Positions 35,330-45,506 of a stretch of DNA of 64,000 bases are shown in pieces. The notes under the pieces were generated by a model. The model did not search any database and was not told the origin of the DNA. It saw nothing but the letters and a program-made list of their open reading frames with translations. Numbering within the stretch: position 1 is the stretch's first letter; each line of letters begins with the position of its first letter. The stretch covers positions 209,745 through 273,744 of the forward strand of contig NZ_KZ454944.1 in NCBI RefSeq assembly GCF_002797415.1, given 5' to 3'. The translations under genes and the position numbers were made by a program. The DNA is from Bacillus alkalisoli. Its GTDB lineage: Bacteria > Bacillota > Bacilli > Bacillales > Bacillaceae_I.

Positions 35330-35358
35330 CCGTTGAAACAGCTTCAACGGCTTATTTT
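35327..35358. terminator. Terminator after the DUF3888-like gene
   Basis: Stem AGCCGTTGAA/TTCAACGGCT followed by TATTTT. It could also serve pbpG in reverse. Confidence 0.75.
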
Positions 35359-35395
35359 GAATGGATTATAATAAAAACGTAATCTATCCGAAAAA

Positions 35396-37462
35396 TCAAC
35401 GTCGCCATGGCAATAACTTTTTCCACCAACGCTGCGTAGTATCAGCATCGTCCACAGGTGAAGCAACCTCATCCTCCACCTCTTCCACTTCATGCAAGTG
35501 GCAATACTCTAGAGGTTCCGTACCCGCCTCATAATACGTTAGGCGCGATACTGGACAGTTTTCCGTTGCCAACAACCCACTCTCAGGATTCACATACACC
35601 CCAACCACATCCTCAGTCGGACGGAACGCTTCAACCGACCTGTTCGCCAAAGACCTCTCCATAAAATTAGCCCAAATATATTTAACAAACTGCTCCTTCT
35701 GATAAATCGACTTATTATCATCAAAGCCAGTCCAAGCAACACTCACAAGCTGTGGCGTGTACCCAATCATCCAACTATCCGTCTCCGTCGTCCCAGATTT
35801 ACCTGCATACGGACGCGTCACCGTGCCAACCAATTTATTACCCGTCACACTCGTATAACCGTTTAATCTCTGGTCAAACATACCTGTCATCATATGATTA
35901 AGTACGAACGTCTTATCCTTGTCTAAAATTTGCTCGCGTTTCTTTTCCCGTTCAAACAGAACTTCTCCTTTAAACGTGACCACTTTTTCGATAAAGACTG
36001 GCTTCACACTTCTTCCACCATTGGCAAAAACGCTGTACGCAGTTCCCATATCTATCACTTTAACAGGCGAAGTGCCAAGTGCTAGGGCTGGAACTGGGTT
36101 GATGGAACTAGTAATCCCGAGCAGACGAGCCATATCGGCCACTTGATCCTCACCGAGGTATAAATGCGTTTTCACCGCATACACGTTATCCGAAAGCGGC
36201 AACGCCTGTAACATCGTTAGCTCACTATTCGGATATAAGTTATTAAAGTTTTTAGGGATATAAGTTGCTCTACCTTCATCAAACGTAAATGTCGTTTTTT
36301 CACTTCGAAAAGGGGTAGATGGAGTAAATCCGTTTTCTAGTGCCTTGTAATATAAAAATGGTTTAAACGTTGAGCCAGGTTGACGTTCCGCTTGTGTTGC
36401 CCGATTAAATGGACTTTCATCATAGTTCCGACCGCCAACCAGTGCTTTCACTCTTCCGGTATTCGGGTCCATCGCCACAAAACCTACTTGTAGTTCAGGG
36501 TCATTTTTCAATCCTTCCGCAATTTCTTCTTCCGCGATTGCCTGTAATGTTGGGTCTAATGTTGTGTAAATATGCAATCCGCCTTTTAAAAGCTCCTCTT
36601 GCAATTGAAGTTCGTTGCGCAAAACGGCACGAACCGCATCTTGAAAATATGGCGCCATATACTCTTTCGGTAAATGTTTACGCTCGCCATATTGGAGTGG
36701 TTTTTCTAAAACAATCTCTATATCATCAGTGGTAATATTTCCATTTGCCACCATAGAATGCAACACTATTTGTTGTCGCTCTAACGCGCGCTGTTCATTG
36801 ATGTATGGAGAAAAAATGCCAGGCCCCTTCGGAATACCTGCAAGCATACTTGCTTCTTCTATAGTTAAATCAATGGCAGACTTACCGAAATAGTAATGTG
36901 CAGCGGATTCAATTCCGTAAGCACCGTGACCGTAGTAAATCGTATTTAAATAACCTTCTAAAATTTCTTCTTTCGAATAGTGGATTTCCATTCGTATCGT
37001 ATAAAGCGCTTCTTGTAATTTACGTGAAAATGTTTTTTTATGCTCTAGAAAAAGATTACGGGCATACTGTTGTGTAATGGTGCTAGCTCCTTGCACTTTG
37101 GCACGAGCTTTTATGTCTGCTATAATCGCTCCAACAATTCGGCGATAATCAAAGCCGTGATGCGTGAAGAAGCGGCGATCCTCTACAGCGATAGTCGCAT
37201 CAATAAGATGTGGAGATATTTCCTCGAGCGTCACCCAATACCGTTTTTCACCGTTGTAAGCTTCCCCGATGATAGATTGGTCCGCAGCATAAAAAATCGA
37301 TGACTGTGTCACCCATAACGGCGGTGCCTCTTTCGATTTTGCATAATAATAAATTCCCCCAATAACTAGAAAAAAGGAGAATGCTAGTATTCCGCTTATA
37401 AAAAGTAAAGCTCGTATATATTTCATCCAACTTTGGAATCGTTTATTCGTCATCAGTTCCAT
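35396..37462 (-). CDS. pbpG: Penicillin-binding protein PbpG (class A, bifunctional)
   Basis: Peptidoglycan glycosyltransferase and transpeptidase at the membrane. 688 residues, near B. subtilis PbpG (691). The N-terminal TM is about residues 15-38. The glycosyltransferase motifs are EDRRFFTHHGFDYRRI (about 93), GASTITQQYARNLFL and the later GYLNTIYYGHGAYGIE. The transpeptidase has PGSTFKPFLYY with the active Ser (about 366), SDNVYA and KSGTTETDSW. The start is the ATG at 37462 with GGGGGT upstream. In B. subtilis PbpG works with PbpF in spore cortex formation. Confidence 0.93.
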   Translation of the reverse strand: MELMTNKRFQSWMKYIRALLFISGILAFSFFLVIGGIYYYAKSKEAPPLWVTQSSIFYAADQSIIGEAYNGEKRYWVTLEEISPHLIDATIAVEDRRFFTHHGFDYRRIVGAIIADIKARAKVQGASTITQQYARNLFLEHKKTFSRKLQEALYTIRMEIHYSKEEILEGYLNTIYYGHGAYGIESAAHYYFGKSAIDLTIEEASMLAGIPKGPGIFSPYINEQRALERQQIVLHSMVANGNITTDDIEIVLEKPLQYGERKHLPKEYMAPYFQDAVRAVLRNELQLQEELLKGGLHIYTTLDPTLQAIAEEEIAEGLKNDPELQVGFVAMDPNTGRVKALVGGRNYDESPFNRATQAERQPGSTFKPFLYYKALENGFTPSTPFRSEKTTFTFDEGRATYIPKNFNNLYPNSELTMLQALPLSDNVYAVKTHLYLGEDQVADMARLLGITSSINPVPALALGTSPVKVIDMGTAYSVFANGGRSVKPVFIEKVVTFKGEVLFEREKKREQILDKDKTFVLNHMMTGMFDQRLNGYTSVTGNKLVGTVTRPYAGKSGTTETDSWMIGYTPQLVSVAWTGFDDNKSIYQKEQFVKYIWANFMERSLANRSVEAFRPTEDVVGVYVNPESGLLATENCPVSRLTYYEAGTEPLEYCHLHEVEEVEDEVASPVDDADTTQRWWKKLLPWRR

Positions 37463-37620
37463 TAAAAATACCCCCAAAAGGCACACTATTATATCTAGTA
37501 TGAAAAAGATGGAAGCATTTTAAACATTTTTATAGAAAAATTAAATATTTTCCTTGAAATTTTGCTAGATTCATCTATACTTTTTTTGTTGACCAACTTT
37601 CGAATGATACAAACACGTTA

Positions 37621-37635
37621 CAGGTGCCAGGCACT
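37621..37635. repeat. GTGCCAGGCAC palindrome upstream of speE
   Basis: CAGGTGCCAGGCACT within the 289-bp divergent gap between pbpG and speE. No clear promoter is evident in that gap. Confidence 0.6.
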
Positions 37636-37751
37636 TTTAACATGAATGTAATAAAAAAGTAAAAGTTTGTTTGTAAGAATTGTTGTTAGGGAACGATAAA
37701 CTCGTAGCGTGCTTATGGATAAATATTTAAAGTAGAAGGGAAGTTTTACAA

Positions 37752-38579
37752 ATGGAATTATGGTTTACAGAAAAACAAACAAAAAGCTTCGGTATTACGG
37801 CTAAAATTAATAAAACATTACATACAGAGCAAACAGAATTTCAAAAGCTAGACATGGTAGAAACAGAAGAATTCGGCAACATGCTTCTTTTAGATGGCAT
37901 GGTAATGACAACTCAAAAAGATGAGTTCGTATACCACGAAATGGTTGCGCACGTACCTTTATTCACACATCCAAACCCTGAAAACGTATTAGTTGTAGGT
38001 GGCGGAGACGGTGGAGTAATTCGTGAAGTATTAAAACACCCAAGCGTGAAAAAAGCGACATTAGTAGATATCGATGGAAAAGTAATCGAGTACTCTAAAA
38101 TTTACTTACCAGAAATCGCTGGTATGCTAGATGATCCTCGTGTTGACGTTCAAGTAGGCGACGGCTTCATGCACATTGCAAAGTCTGAAAATGAGTATGA
38201 CGTAATCATGGTTGACTCGACAGAGCCAGTAGGACCAGCAGTAAACTTATTTTCAAAAGGTTTCTATGCAGGGATTTCAAAAGCATTAAAAGAAGATGGC
38301 GTATTCGTTGCACAAACGGACAACCCATGGTTTACACCGGAACTAATCTCAAACGTTCAACGCGACGTTCGTGAAATTTTCCCAATCACACGCCTTTATA
38401 TTGCGAACATCCCAACATATCCAAGTGGAATGTGGACGTTCACAATCGGATCTAAAAAGCACGATCCACTAGAAGTAACAGAAGAGCGCTTCCACGAGAT
38501 GGAAACAAAATACTACACAAAAGAACTACACAAAGCAGCATTCGTACTACCTAAATTTGTTGGCGATTTAATCAAATAA
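37752..38579 (+). CDS. speE: Spermidine synthase
   Basis: Transfers the aminopropyl group from decarboxylated SAM to putrescine. 275 residues. [19 protein letters not shown] is the usual start, [16 protein letters not shown] (about 80-96) the SAM-type binding loop, and [21 protein letters not shown] (about 153-173) contains the catalytic Asp. SD AGAAGGGAAG. It forms the polyamine unit with speB downstream, although a hairpin separates the two. Confidence 0.97.
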   Translation: MELWFTEKQTKSFGITAKINKTLHTEQTEFQKLDMVETEEFGNMLLLDGMVMTTQKDEFVYHEMVAHVPLFTHPNPENVLVVGGGDGGVIREVLKHPSVKKATLVDIDGKVIEYSKIYLPEIAGMLDDPRVDVQVGDGFMHIAKSENEYDVIMVDSTEPVGPAVNLFSKGFYAGISKALKEDGVFVAQTDNPWFTPELISNVQRDVREIFPITRLYIANIPTYPSGMWTFTIGSKKHDPLEVTEERFHEMETKYYTKELHKAAFVLPKFVGDLIK

Positions 38580-38597
38580 TAAAAATTGGTATTTTGG

Positions 38598-38628
38598 AAA
38601 AGTGGTGGGGAATAACCCATCACTTTTT
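38598..38628 (+). terminator. Hairpin/terminator between speE and speB
   Basis: AAAAGTGGTGGG pairs with CCCATCACTTTT (one G-U), then T. A small GGGGGTCAGTCCCCC stem follows at 38646-38660, just before the speB ribosome site. Partial readthrough would still permit cotranscription. Confidence 0.65.
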
Positions 38629-38684
38629 CATGCATTAACGTAACGGGGGTCAGTCCCCCACTAAACTAAAGGAGGACATCCAAC

Positions 38685-39557
38685 ATGCGTTTCGACGAAG
38701 CATATTCAGGAAATGTTTTTATCGCAAGTCACCCAAACTTTGAAGAAAGTAAAGCTGTATTATACGGAATGCCGATGGACTGGACAGTTAGCTATCGCCC
38801 AGGTTCTCGCTTCGGCCCAACTAGAATTCGTGAAGTTTCCATTGGTTTAGAAGAGTACAGTGCCTACTTAGACCGTGAACTACACGAAGTAAAATACTTT
38901 GATGCAGGAGACATCCCACTACCATTCGGTAACCCACAAAAAAGTTTAGACATGATTGAAGATTTTGTGGACAAGCTTTTAGCCGAAGGAAAAGTTCCAA
39001 TCGGAATGGGTGGGGAGCACTTAGTATCTTGGCCTGTTATGAAAGCTATGTACAAAAAGTACCCTGACCTTGTAATCATTCACATGGATGCACATACAGA
39101 CTTACGCGACCATTACGAAGGGGAGCCACTTTCTCACTCTACACCAATTAAAAAAGTAGCAAACTTAATTGGTCCAGAAAATGTTTACTCATTCGGAATT
39201 CGTTCAGGTATGAAGGAAGAATTTGAATGGGCAAAACGCGTAGGCATGCACATTTCTAAATTCGAAGTGCTAGAGCCATTAAAAGAAATTCTACCAAAAC
39301 TTGCAGGACGTCCTGTATACGTAACAATCGACATTGACGTTTTAGACCCTGCACACGCACCTGGTACTGGAACAGTAGATTGCGGAGGTATCACATCTCG
39401 CGAACTACTTGCATCCATCCATGCAATCGCAAACTCTGACGTTAACGTTGTCGGCGGAGACCTAGTAGAAGTAGCACCAATCTACGACGCATCCGAACAA
39501 ACAGCCAACACAGCCAGCAAACTAATCCGCGAAATGATTTTAGGCTGGGTAAAATAA
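38685..39557 (+). CDS. speB: Agmatinase
   Basis: Hydrolyses agmatine to putrescine and urea, feeding SpeE. 290 residues of the ureohydrolase family with the binuclear manganese site: GGEHLVSWP (about 109), DAHTDLRDHYEG (about 133) and TIDIDVLDPAHAPGTGTVDCGGIT (split at about 214-238). SD AAAGGAGG. The speE-speB order equals ywhF-ywhG of B. subtilis. Confidence 0.97.
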   Translation: MRFDEAYSGNVFIASHPNFEESKAVLYGMPMDWTVSYRPGSRFGPTRIREVSIGLEEYSAYLDRELHEVKYFDAGDIPLPFGNPQKSLDMIEDFVDKLLAEGKVPIGMGGEHLVSWPVMKAMYKKYPDLVIIHMDAHTDLRDHYEGEPLSHSTPIKKVANLIGPENVYSFGIRSGMKEEFEWAKRVGMHISKFEVLEPLKEILPKLAGRPVYVTIDIDVLDPAHAPGTGTVDCGGITSRELLASIHAIANSDVNVVGGDLVEVAPIYDASEQTANTASKLIREMILGWVK

Positions 39558-39641
39558 ATTTTTTAACTTTAATAGGGAATATTCAAGTTCCTACTGAATC
39601 AGAAAAATTAGTATTAGCTTTTTAATATAACTACTCATGAA

Positions 39642-39770
39642 GTTGATGTTCGCGGAAGGTATGAGACTCCTGCGGGAAAGCGCGTCAAGGGAGACCCCAC
39701 AGGCGCCAAAAGCGCCGAGGAGGCTCCCGCGACCGCCCGCGGAAAGCGAATACCTTCCGCGAACATCAAC
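39642..39770. repeat. GC-rich palindromic element, copy R10
   Basis: Arms GTTGATGTTCGCGGAAGGT and exact complement, core GACTCCTGCGGGAAAGCGCG ... GCCGAGGAGGCTCC ... CGCCCGCGGAAAGCG. Lies behind speB. Confidence 0.85.
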
Positions 39771-39799
39771 GATTAGTAATAGTGTGATTATGCTAAATA

Positions 39800-39858
39800 A
39801 AAAGGGGCAGGCAGACTGTGAATCTATTCACAATCAGCCTAGCCCCTATTGTATTTTA
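39800..39858. terminator. Long hairpin between speB and ywiB
   Basis: AGGGGCAGGC..GACTGTGAAT pairs with ATTCACAATC..GCCTAGCCCCT. T-rich sequence follows on both strands, so this can end speB transcription behind repeat R10. Confidence 0.65.
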
Positions 39859-39921
39859 CAAACAAATTGTTTTATAATATGAAGGTTATAAATCTACTTA
39901 GGATGAAGGAAGTGAAATGAA

Positions 39922-40374
39922 ATGACAGGTAAACAGGAAGACGTGAAAGTCCCTATAAAAATTTCCTTTCAATCCGAAATCGTTCACGAAGGACAAAAAG
40001 AACGTGTTTCATTTAAAACAAAAGGTCAATACTACATAAAAGATAACCAAACGTTCCTTGTTTTTTCTGAAAAACAAAAAGACATCGGCAACGTCAACGT
40101 CATATATAAACTAACAGACGACGAAATTTGGGTTGGTCGCTCTGGAGCAGTCAAAATGCGTCAAAGCTACAAGCTTGGCGAACAAACAGCTGGCGTCTAT
40201 GAAAGCGATCTTGGAATTTTCCATTTAGACATAGATACGAAGAAAATTTTCATCATGAAAGATGAGAAAAAACATCGAGGTTCCATTCAATTAAAATACG
40301 ATCTATCGATGCAAAACCAACAAGCAGGACAATATACAATCTCAATTCAATACGAGGAGGCTAAATCTAAATGA
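39922..40374 (+). CDS. ywiB: DUF1934 beta-barrel protein YwiB
   Basis: A 150-residue protein of the DUF1934/YwiB family with a calycin-like beta-barrel pattern: [41 protein letters not shown] (split over 10-50) and later [36 protein letters not shown]. Its stop overlaps the argS start (ATGA at 40371-40374), so the two are coupled, as in B. subtilis. Function unknown. Confidence 0.85.
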   Translation: MTGKQEDVKVPIKISFQSEIVHEGQKERVSFKTKGQYYIKDNQTFLVFSEKQKDIGNVNVIYKLTDDEIWVGRSGAVKMRQSYKLGEQTAGVYESDLGIFHLDIDTKKIFIMKDEKKHRGSIQLKYDLSMQNQQAGQYTISIQYEEAKSK

Positions 40375-42041
40375 ATATCGTAGAACAAGTGCAAGAACGA
40401 TTAAAAAATGAAATTAAAGATGCTGTAATAAAAGCGGGCTTAGCAACAGAAGAGCAAATACCGGATGTTGTACTGGAAATACCGAAAGATAAAGCAAACG
40501 GAGATTACGCAACAAACATGGCAATGCAATTAGCTCGTGTAGCCAAAAAAGCACCACGCATGATTGCCGAACAATTAGTGGAAAACTTTGACCAATCAAA
40601 AGCGTCCATTGAAAAAATGGAAATCGCAGGGCCTGGATTCATCAACTTCTACATGAACAACTCTTACTTAACAGACCTTATCCCAACAATTTTAGAACAA
40701 GGATCTGATTACGGAAAAACAAATGTAGGTGGCGGCGAAAAAGTAAACGTCGAGTTCGTTTCAGCTAACCCTACTGGTAACTTGCATTTAGGACATGCCC
40801 GCGGTGCGGCTGTTGGAGACTCTTTATGTAACGTGTTAGAAAAAGCTGGATATAATGTAACTCGCGAGTATTACATAAATGACGCTGGTAACCAAATTAA
40901 TAACTTAGCATTATCGGTGGAAGCTCGTTATTTCCAAGCGTTAGGTATGGAAAAAGAAATGCCAGAGGACGGCTATCACGGTCAAGATATTATCGATATT
41001 GGGGCAGAACTTGCTAGTGAGTATGGCGACAAATTTGTGAGTGAAACAGAAGAAGAGCGTTTAGCATTTTTCCGCCAGTATGGCTTAACTTTTGAAATGA
41101 AAAAGCTTCAAAGAGATTTAGAAGAGTTCCGTGTAAGATTCGACTTATGGTACTCAGAAACTTCTTTATACCATAATGGGAAAATTGACGAAGCCTTAAA
41201 TACGTTACGCGAGCAAGGTCATATTTTTGAAGACGGTGGGGCAACATGGTTCCGTTCCACTACATTCGGAGATGACAAAGACCGTGTATTAATTAAAAAT
41301 GATGGCTCTTACACGTATTTAACGCCAGATATCGCTTATCACCAGGACAAGCTTTTACGTGGCCATGATAAGTTGATTAACATTTGGGGTGCGGACCACC
41401 ACGGATATATTCCGCGTATGAAAGCAGCAATTGAAGCGTTAGGTTACGGAAAAGAAGCATTAGAAGTAGAAATCATTCAACTTGTTCACTTGTTCCAAAA
41501 CGGTGAAAAGATGAAGATGAGCAAACGTACAGGTAAAGCTGTTACGATGCGTGATTTGATGGAAGAAGTTGGATTAGATGCAGTGCGTTATTTCTTCGCT
41601 ATGCGTAGCGCGGACACGCATTTAGACTTTGATATGGACTTAGCAGTTTCACAATCAAATGAAAACCCTGTGTTCTATGCACAATACGCACATGCGCGTA
41701 TTTGCAGTATGTTACGTCAAGGGGAAGAGCAAGGTATTGAATTAGTTGGTCCGTTTGCTCTTGAGCATATTCAGTCTGAAAAAGAGATCGATTTATTGAA
41801 AAAGCTTGGGGAATACCCACAAGTTGTTTCAGAAGCTGCGATAAAGCGTATTCCACATAGAATGACAAACTATATTTTTGAATTAGCTTCCACACTGCAT
41901 AGCTTCTACAATGCAGAAAAAGTATTAGATTCTGAAAACGTAGATCGTACGAAAGCACGTCTTGCGTTAATGAAAGCAACACAGATTACTATTCAAGACG
42001 CTTTAAAACTTATTGGAGTTTCTTCTCCGGAGAAGATGTAA
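40371..42041 (+). CDS. argS: Arginyl-tRNA synthetase
   Basis: Class I synthetase that charges tRNA-Arg. 556 residues. N-terminal additional domain (about 1-100), [20 protein letters not shown] with the HIGH-type HLGH at about residues 137-140, and the [10 protein letters not shown] loop near 382-392. A C-terminal DALR anticodon domain ends at SSPEKM. It is translationally coupled to ywiB. No T-box leader is seen upstream. Confidence 0.97.
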   Translation: MNIVEQVQERLKNEIKDAVIKAGLATEEQIPDVVLEIPKDKANGDYATNMAMQLARVAKKAPRMIAEQLVENFDQSKASIEKMEIAGPGFINFYMNNSYLTDLIPTILEQGSDYGKTNVGGGEKVNVEFVSANPTGNLHLGHARGAAVGDSLCNVLEKAGYNVTREYYINDAGNQINNLALSVEARYFQALGMEKEMPEDGYHGQDIIDIGAELASEYGDKFVSETEEERLAFFRQYGLTFEMKKLQRDLEEFRVRFDLWYSETSLYHNGKIDEALNTLREQGHIFEDGGATWFRSTTFGDDKDRVLIKNDGSYTYLTPDIAYHQDKLLRGHDKLINIWGADHHGYIPRMKAAIEALGYGKEALEVEIIQLVHLFQNGEKMKMSKRTGKAVTMRDLMEEVGLDAVRYFFAMRSADTHLDFDMDLAVSQSNENPVFYAQYAHARICSMLRQGEEQGIELVGPFALEHIQSEKEIDLLKKLGEYPQVVSEAAIKRIPHRMTNYIFELASTLHSFYNAEKVLDSENVDRTKARLALMKATQITIQDALKLIGVSSPEKM

Positions 42042-42051
42042 GTTGTTAGAA

Positions 42052-42098
42052 AAAAACCGCGAACGTGGCCATGATGGCGATGTTCGCGGTTTTTTTAT
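42052..42098 (+). terminator. Intrinsic terminator of ywiB-argS
   Basis: Stem AAACCGCGAAC/GTTCGCGGTTT followed by T7. Confidence 0.9.
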
Positions 42099-42139
42099 TG
42101 AGGAAAGCTGTACCTAAGTTTTCTTGATAGGTTTACAAA

Positions 42140-42503
42140 GACCGATTAGCCCCCGGATTAGAAGGAAACCGTCCATGGGAGAGCGAGTCAAGGCCGATAA
42201 GCCCTCGGATTTGAGGTGAACCGTCCATGGGAGAGCGAGTCAAGGCCGATAAGCCCTCGGATTTGAGGGGAACCGTCCCTGGGAGAGCGTGTCAAGGCCG
42301 ATAAGCCGTGGGATTCGAGAGGAACCGTCCATGGGAGACGGAGTCACGGCCGATAAGCTCCCGGATTCGAGGTGAACCGTCCATGGGAGACGGAGTCACG
42401 GCCGATAAGCTCCCGGATTCGAGGTGAACCGTCCATGGGAGAGAGAGTCAAGCCCGGTAAGCCCTCGGATTAGAAGGAAACCGTCTATGGGAGAGTTAGT
42501 CAA
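42140..42503. repeat. 52-bp period array B2, seven units
   Basis: Units start at 42140, 42192, 42244, 42296, 42348, 42400 and 42452, each exactly 52 bp. Consensus parts are GGCCGATAAGCCCTCGGATT, then GAGGTGAACCGTCCATGGGA and GAGCGAGTCAA. Copies differ at about 5-20 percent of positions. It is GC-rich compared with its surroundings and unrelated in sequence to B1/B3. Confidence 0.9.
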
Positions 42504-42574
42504 GCACGAGTATTCCCTGAAATGGGAAGCAAACCAATAATAAAGACTAGATCTATTTTAAGTTAGGGCTAAAC

Positions 42575-42613
42575 ATGCCTGTGGAAAGTCAAGCCTTGCA
42601 CGGTAATCAACAG
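42575..42613. repeat. Fragment of the GC-rich palindromic element, R11
   Basis: Only the right end remains: TGTGGAAAGTCAAGCCTTGC and ACGGTAATCAACAG, corresponding to the last 40 bp of copy R1. Confidence 0.6.
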
Positions 42614-42721
42614 AGGCTAATAAGAAACGGAAGTAAGGGAAATTCAATTATTTTTGAGTACGCTCCTACATTGTGGAAATACTACCAACATACAACGTAC
42701 AACCTGAAGGGAGTTTGCATC

Positions 42722-42904
42722 ATGAAAGAAAGTTTACTTGCGATTTTTACAGGTCTCATTGTAGGTTTTTTATTTGCGCTATTCCGCCTACCAATTCCAG
42801 CCCCACCAGCGTTTGCCGGAGTAGTAGGCATTATTGGTATCTACTTAGGATATAAACTACACTCCTTCGTCATGCAATTCATGCAACAAGGCGGGGGCGT
42901 GTAA
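42722..42904 (+). CDS. XapX domain small membrane protein
   Basis: 60 residues with two membrane helices. LLAIFTGLIVGFLFALFRLPIPAPPAFAGVVGIIGIYLGYKL (split across 5-47) is the XapX/DUF1427 pattern with the central PIPAPPAFAGV turn. The start is the ATG at 42722 with GAAGGGAG. The open frame further upstream runs into repeat R11 and is not coding. Function unknown. Confidence 0.8.
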   Translation: MKESLLAIFTGLIVGFLFALFRLPIPAPPAFAGVVGIIGIYLGYKLHSFVMQFMQQGGGV

Positions 42905-42924
42905 CAATCATTACAACAATATTA

Positions 42925-42963
42925 CAGGGGTATTACGAGTGCCAGGCACCCGTAATACCCCTG
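42925..42963. terminator. Hairpin capped by a GTGCCAGGCAC palindrome
   Basis: CAGGGGTATTACG pairs with CGTAATACCCCTG, and AGTGCCAGGCACC forms the top. It lies between convergent XapX and uvsE genes and probably ends both transcripts, although T runs are weak. Confidence 0.6.
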
Positions 42964-42974
42964 AAACATTTATT

Positions 42975-43928
42975 TTACCATTCAACACTCCCGCCGGAGA
43001 TGCGTTTGAAGCCGCGCATTTTACCGATGTCTTCTGCTAGCTGAAGAGCGGATAAGTCTTTTCGCTTCGCTTCGATCATAAAGTCAATATCTTCTCCAAT
43101 GTCGACAGCTACTTTTAAAAACGGCTTAACAAACTCTAAATCCACATAATCAGAATGATGGCGAATTTTTTTATCATCAATTGGGGATGAAATGTGGACT
43201 TTAGGTCGAATCCCAACATTATCCCAAGTCCGATATACACGCGGTAACAATTCCTCCCACGAAACAGTACTCGGGTTGGCAAATTCATGATGATAATCAA
43301 AAGCGAGAGGCACGCCAATTTTTTCACAAACCGAAAGCGTTTCTTCTGTTGTGTACGTTTTATCATCGTTCTCTAGCGTCATGCGCTCAAAAACGTCTCG
43401 TGGGATCATCTTAATATTTTCAAAAAACCGTTCTAAAGCTGCTTGTTTATTACCATAAGCCCCACCAACATGAATATTCATTGTCCCACTTTTATGAAGA
43501 CCCATTGCCTCCAGCATTTCGTAATGATACACCAAATCGCTCACGGCATTCTCCGTAATGTGCGGTTTATCGCTCGTGAAAAGGGTAAACTGGTTTGGAT
43601 GAAAACTAGTACGCATATTGTATTTTTTCACTAAGTCGCCGATTTCCTTAAATTCATCTTTAAAAGTCGAACGATAATCCCACTTCACTTCTGGATGTGT
43701 TGCAAGTGGAACAAGGGATGATGAAAAGCGAAAAACTTGAATTTCATGCGCGATGCAATAGTAAATGATGCGTAACGTATTCTCTAAATTGATCCTTGTC
43801 ACTTCTTTTAACTTATCAAGGCCATCATCTTTTTTCATCGTTTTATATCGTGTAAATGTCAACGTTTTAGACGGGGAAGCCTCCCACAATGCCCAAGATT
43901 GAGAAACAAAACCAAATCGAATTTTCAT
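42975..43928 (-). CDS. uvsE: UV DNA damage endonuclease UvsE
   Basis: Nicks DNA 5' to UV photoproducts in the alternative excision repair route. 317 residues, TIM-barrel. KIRFGFVSQS start, RFSSSLVPLATHPEV (about 68), TSFHPNQFTLFTSDKP (about 107), LENDDKTYTTEETLSVCEKIGVPLAFDYHHE (split over about 180-210) and HISSPIDDKKIRHHSDYV (about 245) supply the metal-binding His/Glu/Asp. Corresponds to B. subtilis ywjD. Start ATG with AGGAGAT upstream. Confidence 0.95.
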   Translation of the reverse strand: MKIRFGFVSQSWALWEASPSKTLTFTRYKTMKKDDGLDKLKEVTRINLENTLRIIYYCIAHEIQVFRFSSSLVPLATHPEVKWDYRSTFKDEFKEIGDLVKKYNMRTSFHPNQFTLFTSDKPHITENAVSDLVYHYEMLEAMGLHKSGTMNIHVGGAYGNKQAALERFFENIKMIPRDVFERMTLENDDKTYTTEETLSVCEKIGVPLAFDYHHEFANPSTVSWEELLPRVYRTWDNVGIRPKVHISSPIDDKKIRHHSDYVDLEFVKPFLKVAVDIGEDIDFMIEAKRKDLSALQLAEDIGKMRGFKRISGGSVEW

Positions 43929-44004
43929 ATAAAATCTCCTAAATCCATGTTAAAATCCAGTTCATTTTCACATACCACACTTTTTGCCTGCAAGAAACAA
44001 TGTG

Positions 44005-45213
44005 CTATAAAAGTGGGGATAAAACTTTTGCGACTTGCTGCTTGCTCTTTTCCAATAATCCGCGCTGGTGTAAAAATTCCTCCGTTAATCGTTCTGCAGT
44101 GGCTAAATCTGAGTCCACCTTCTCTCTTACATGGCGAACAAACTCTTTATCAAAAATAATACAGTTGATTTCATGATTAATATGCAGGCTACGTTTATCA
44201 AAGTTAGCTGTTCCAATATCACATAGCTCACTGTCCACAATGATGACCTTCGCATGGAAAAAGCCATAGAAAAATCTGTAAACTTCGGCACCAGCCTCCA
44301 TTAAGGTAGGAAAGTAGTTAAAGGCCGCATCCCTTAGTAACGGATGATCTTCTTTTTGGGGTACAACAATTTTCACTTTCACTCCACGCCCTAGAGTTTG
44401 CAGCAATTCCTCCATTAGTTCATCACTTGGTACGAAATATGGTGTGCAAATAACTACCTCATTTTGGGCGCATTTTAATAGTTGTTTGAACGTTGAGGTT
44501 AAAAAAGCTCCGTTCGTAGGTACGATTTGATGCCTAGTCTTACCTTTTTCAGATGCAGGAAAGTACTTTGTGTTTTCTAATAAGTCAATTTTTGAATCAT
44601 CAAGCCAATCTTCTAAAAATTGCTTTTGTAAATCTTGCACACCTTCTCCTGTCATTTTTAAGTGATAATCGCGCCAAACACCGTATTTCGGGTCTTGTCC
44701 TAAATACTCTTTTCCAACATTAAAACCTCCAACAAACCCAATGTTTCCGTCAACCACCGTTATTTTCCGATGGTTTCGCTCGTTAAAAGTGTAAAAAAAG
44801 AACGGGGCTTTCGGTATATGACAATAATAAAACTCCACACCGCTCTGTTTTAGTTTTTCAATTTCTTGCTTTTTTACATTTTTCGATCCAACCCAGTCCA
44901 GTAAAAGTCGAACTTCCACTCCTTGTTTTGCTTTTTCTTTTAAAATGTCAAAAAACTCTTTGCTAATATGGTCATCTTGAACTATATAGAAGAGAGCGTG
45001 GATATGTTCTTTTGCCGAACGTAAGTCGTTAAACATCTCTTTGAAAAGCTTGCCACCATCCGTAAAAAGTTGCAGATCGCTATAACGCTTTGGAAATTCT
45101 ATTTTCGCTACCGTTTCCAAATGCCTTTTACGTCCGAGGTTAAAGTCAATAATTAAATAAGCAAGCACGATCAAGCCTATTACAATAATAACCCCAAAAA
45201 ACATTGTGAACAT
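44005..45213 (-). CDS. Cardiolipin synthase (YwjE type)
   Basis: Phospholipase D superfamily enzyme that joins phosphatidylglycerol molecules to cardiolipin in the membrane. 402 residues. One N-terminal TM (about 3-25). First HKD motif HRKITVVDGNIGFVGG from residue 148, second HAKVIIVDSELCDIGTANFDKRS near 320. Start placed at ATG 45213 because GGAGGT lies 7 bases upstream. An ATG 15 bases earlier overlaps that site. Place next to uvsE equals B. subtilis ywjE (clsB). Confidence 0.92.
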   Translation of the reverse strand: MFTMFFGVIIVIGLIVLAYLIIDFNLGRKRHLETVAKIEFPKRYSDLQLFTDGGKLFKEMFNDLRSAKEHIHALFYIVQDDHISKEFFDILKEKAKQGVEVRLLLDWVGSKNVKKQEIEKLKQSGVEFYYCHIPKAPFFFYTFNERNHRKITVVDGNIGFVGGFNVGKEYLGQDPKYGVWRDYHLKMTGEGVQDLQKQFLEDWLDDSKIDLLENTKYFPASEKGKTRHQIVPTNGAFLTSTFKQLLKCAQNEVVICTPYFVPSDELMEELLQTLGRGVKVKIVVPQKEDHPLLRDAAFNYFPTLMEAGAEVYRFFYGFFHAKVIIVDSELCDIGTANFDKRSLHINHEINCIIFDKEFVRHVREKVDSDLATAERLTEEFLHQRGLLEKSKQQVAKVLSPLL

Positions 45214-45249
45214 AAACGCTACCTCCATTTCTATTCCTCATAGTTTGAC

Positions 45250-45290
45250 CAAAAAGAGATTAGTTATTAGTGGTTAGTGATTAGTTATTA
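45250..45290. repeat. Heptamer array L4 (left-arm type)
   Basis: TTAGTTATTAGTGGTTAGTG and following TTAGTTATTAGG. Complementary in type to L5 at 45605-45633. Confidence 0.6.
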
Positions 45291-45440
45291 GGAAAAACAA
45301 CTGATACAGGGGCAGATTAAAACTTTAACCATTTTAAATATGTATTAGCAATTAGATAAATACAAAATAGACTACCAGGCGGCTTTTCTCCTCGAATCAC
45401 TAATCAATACTTACCCTCTAAATATTACAGCAATGTTAAA

Positions 45441-45455
45441 AGTGCCTGGCACCCG
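45441..45455. repeat. GTGCCTGGCAC palindrome upstream of fadF
   Basis: AAGTGCCTGGCACCC followed by GTAACATGATTGAAACAATT, a context shared with other copies. Confidence 0.6.
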
Positions 45456-45506
45456 TAACATGATTGAAACAATTGTTGTTCGTTAAAAAGAATTTGACTA
45501 TATGTG

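Noticed and set aside
37636-37751. Riboswitch or T-box in front of speE, and likewise argS and pyrG
   Set aside because: I looked for T-box (AGGGTGGNACCGCG), SAM-type and pyrG GGGC-attenuator features and saw none. These leaders are short or filled by repeats.
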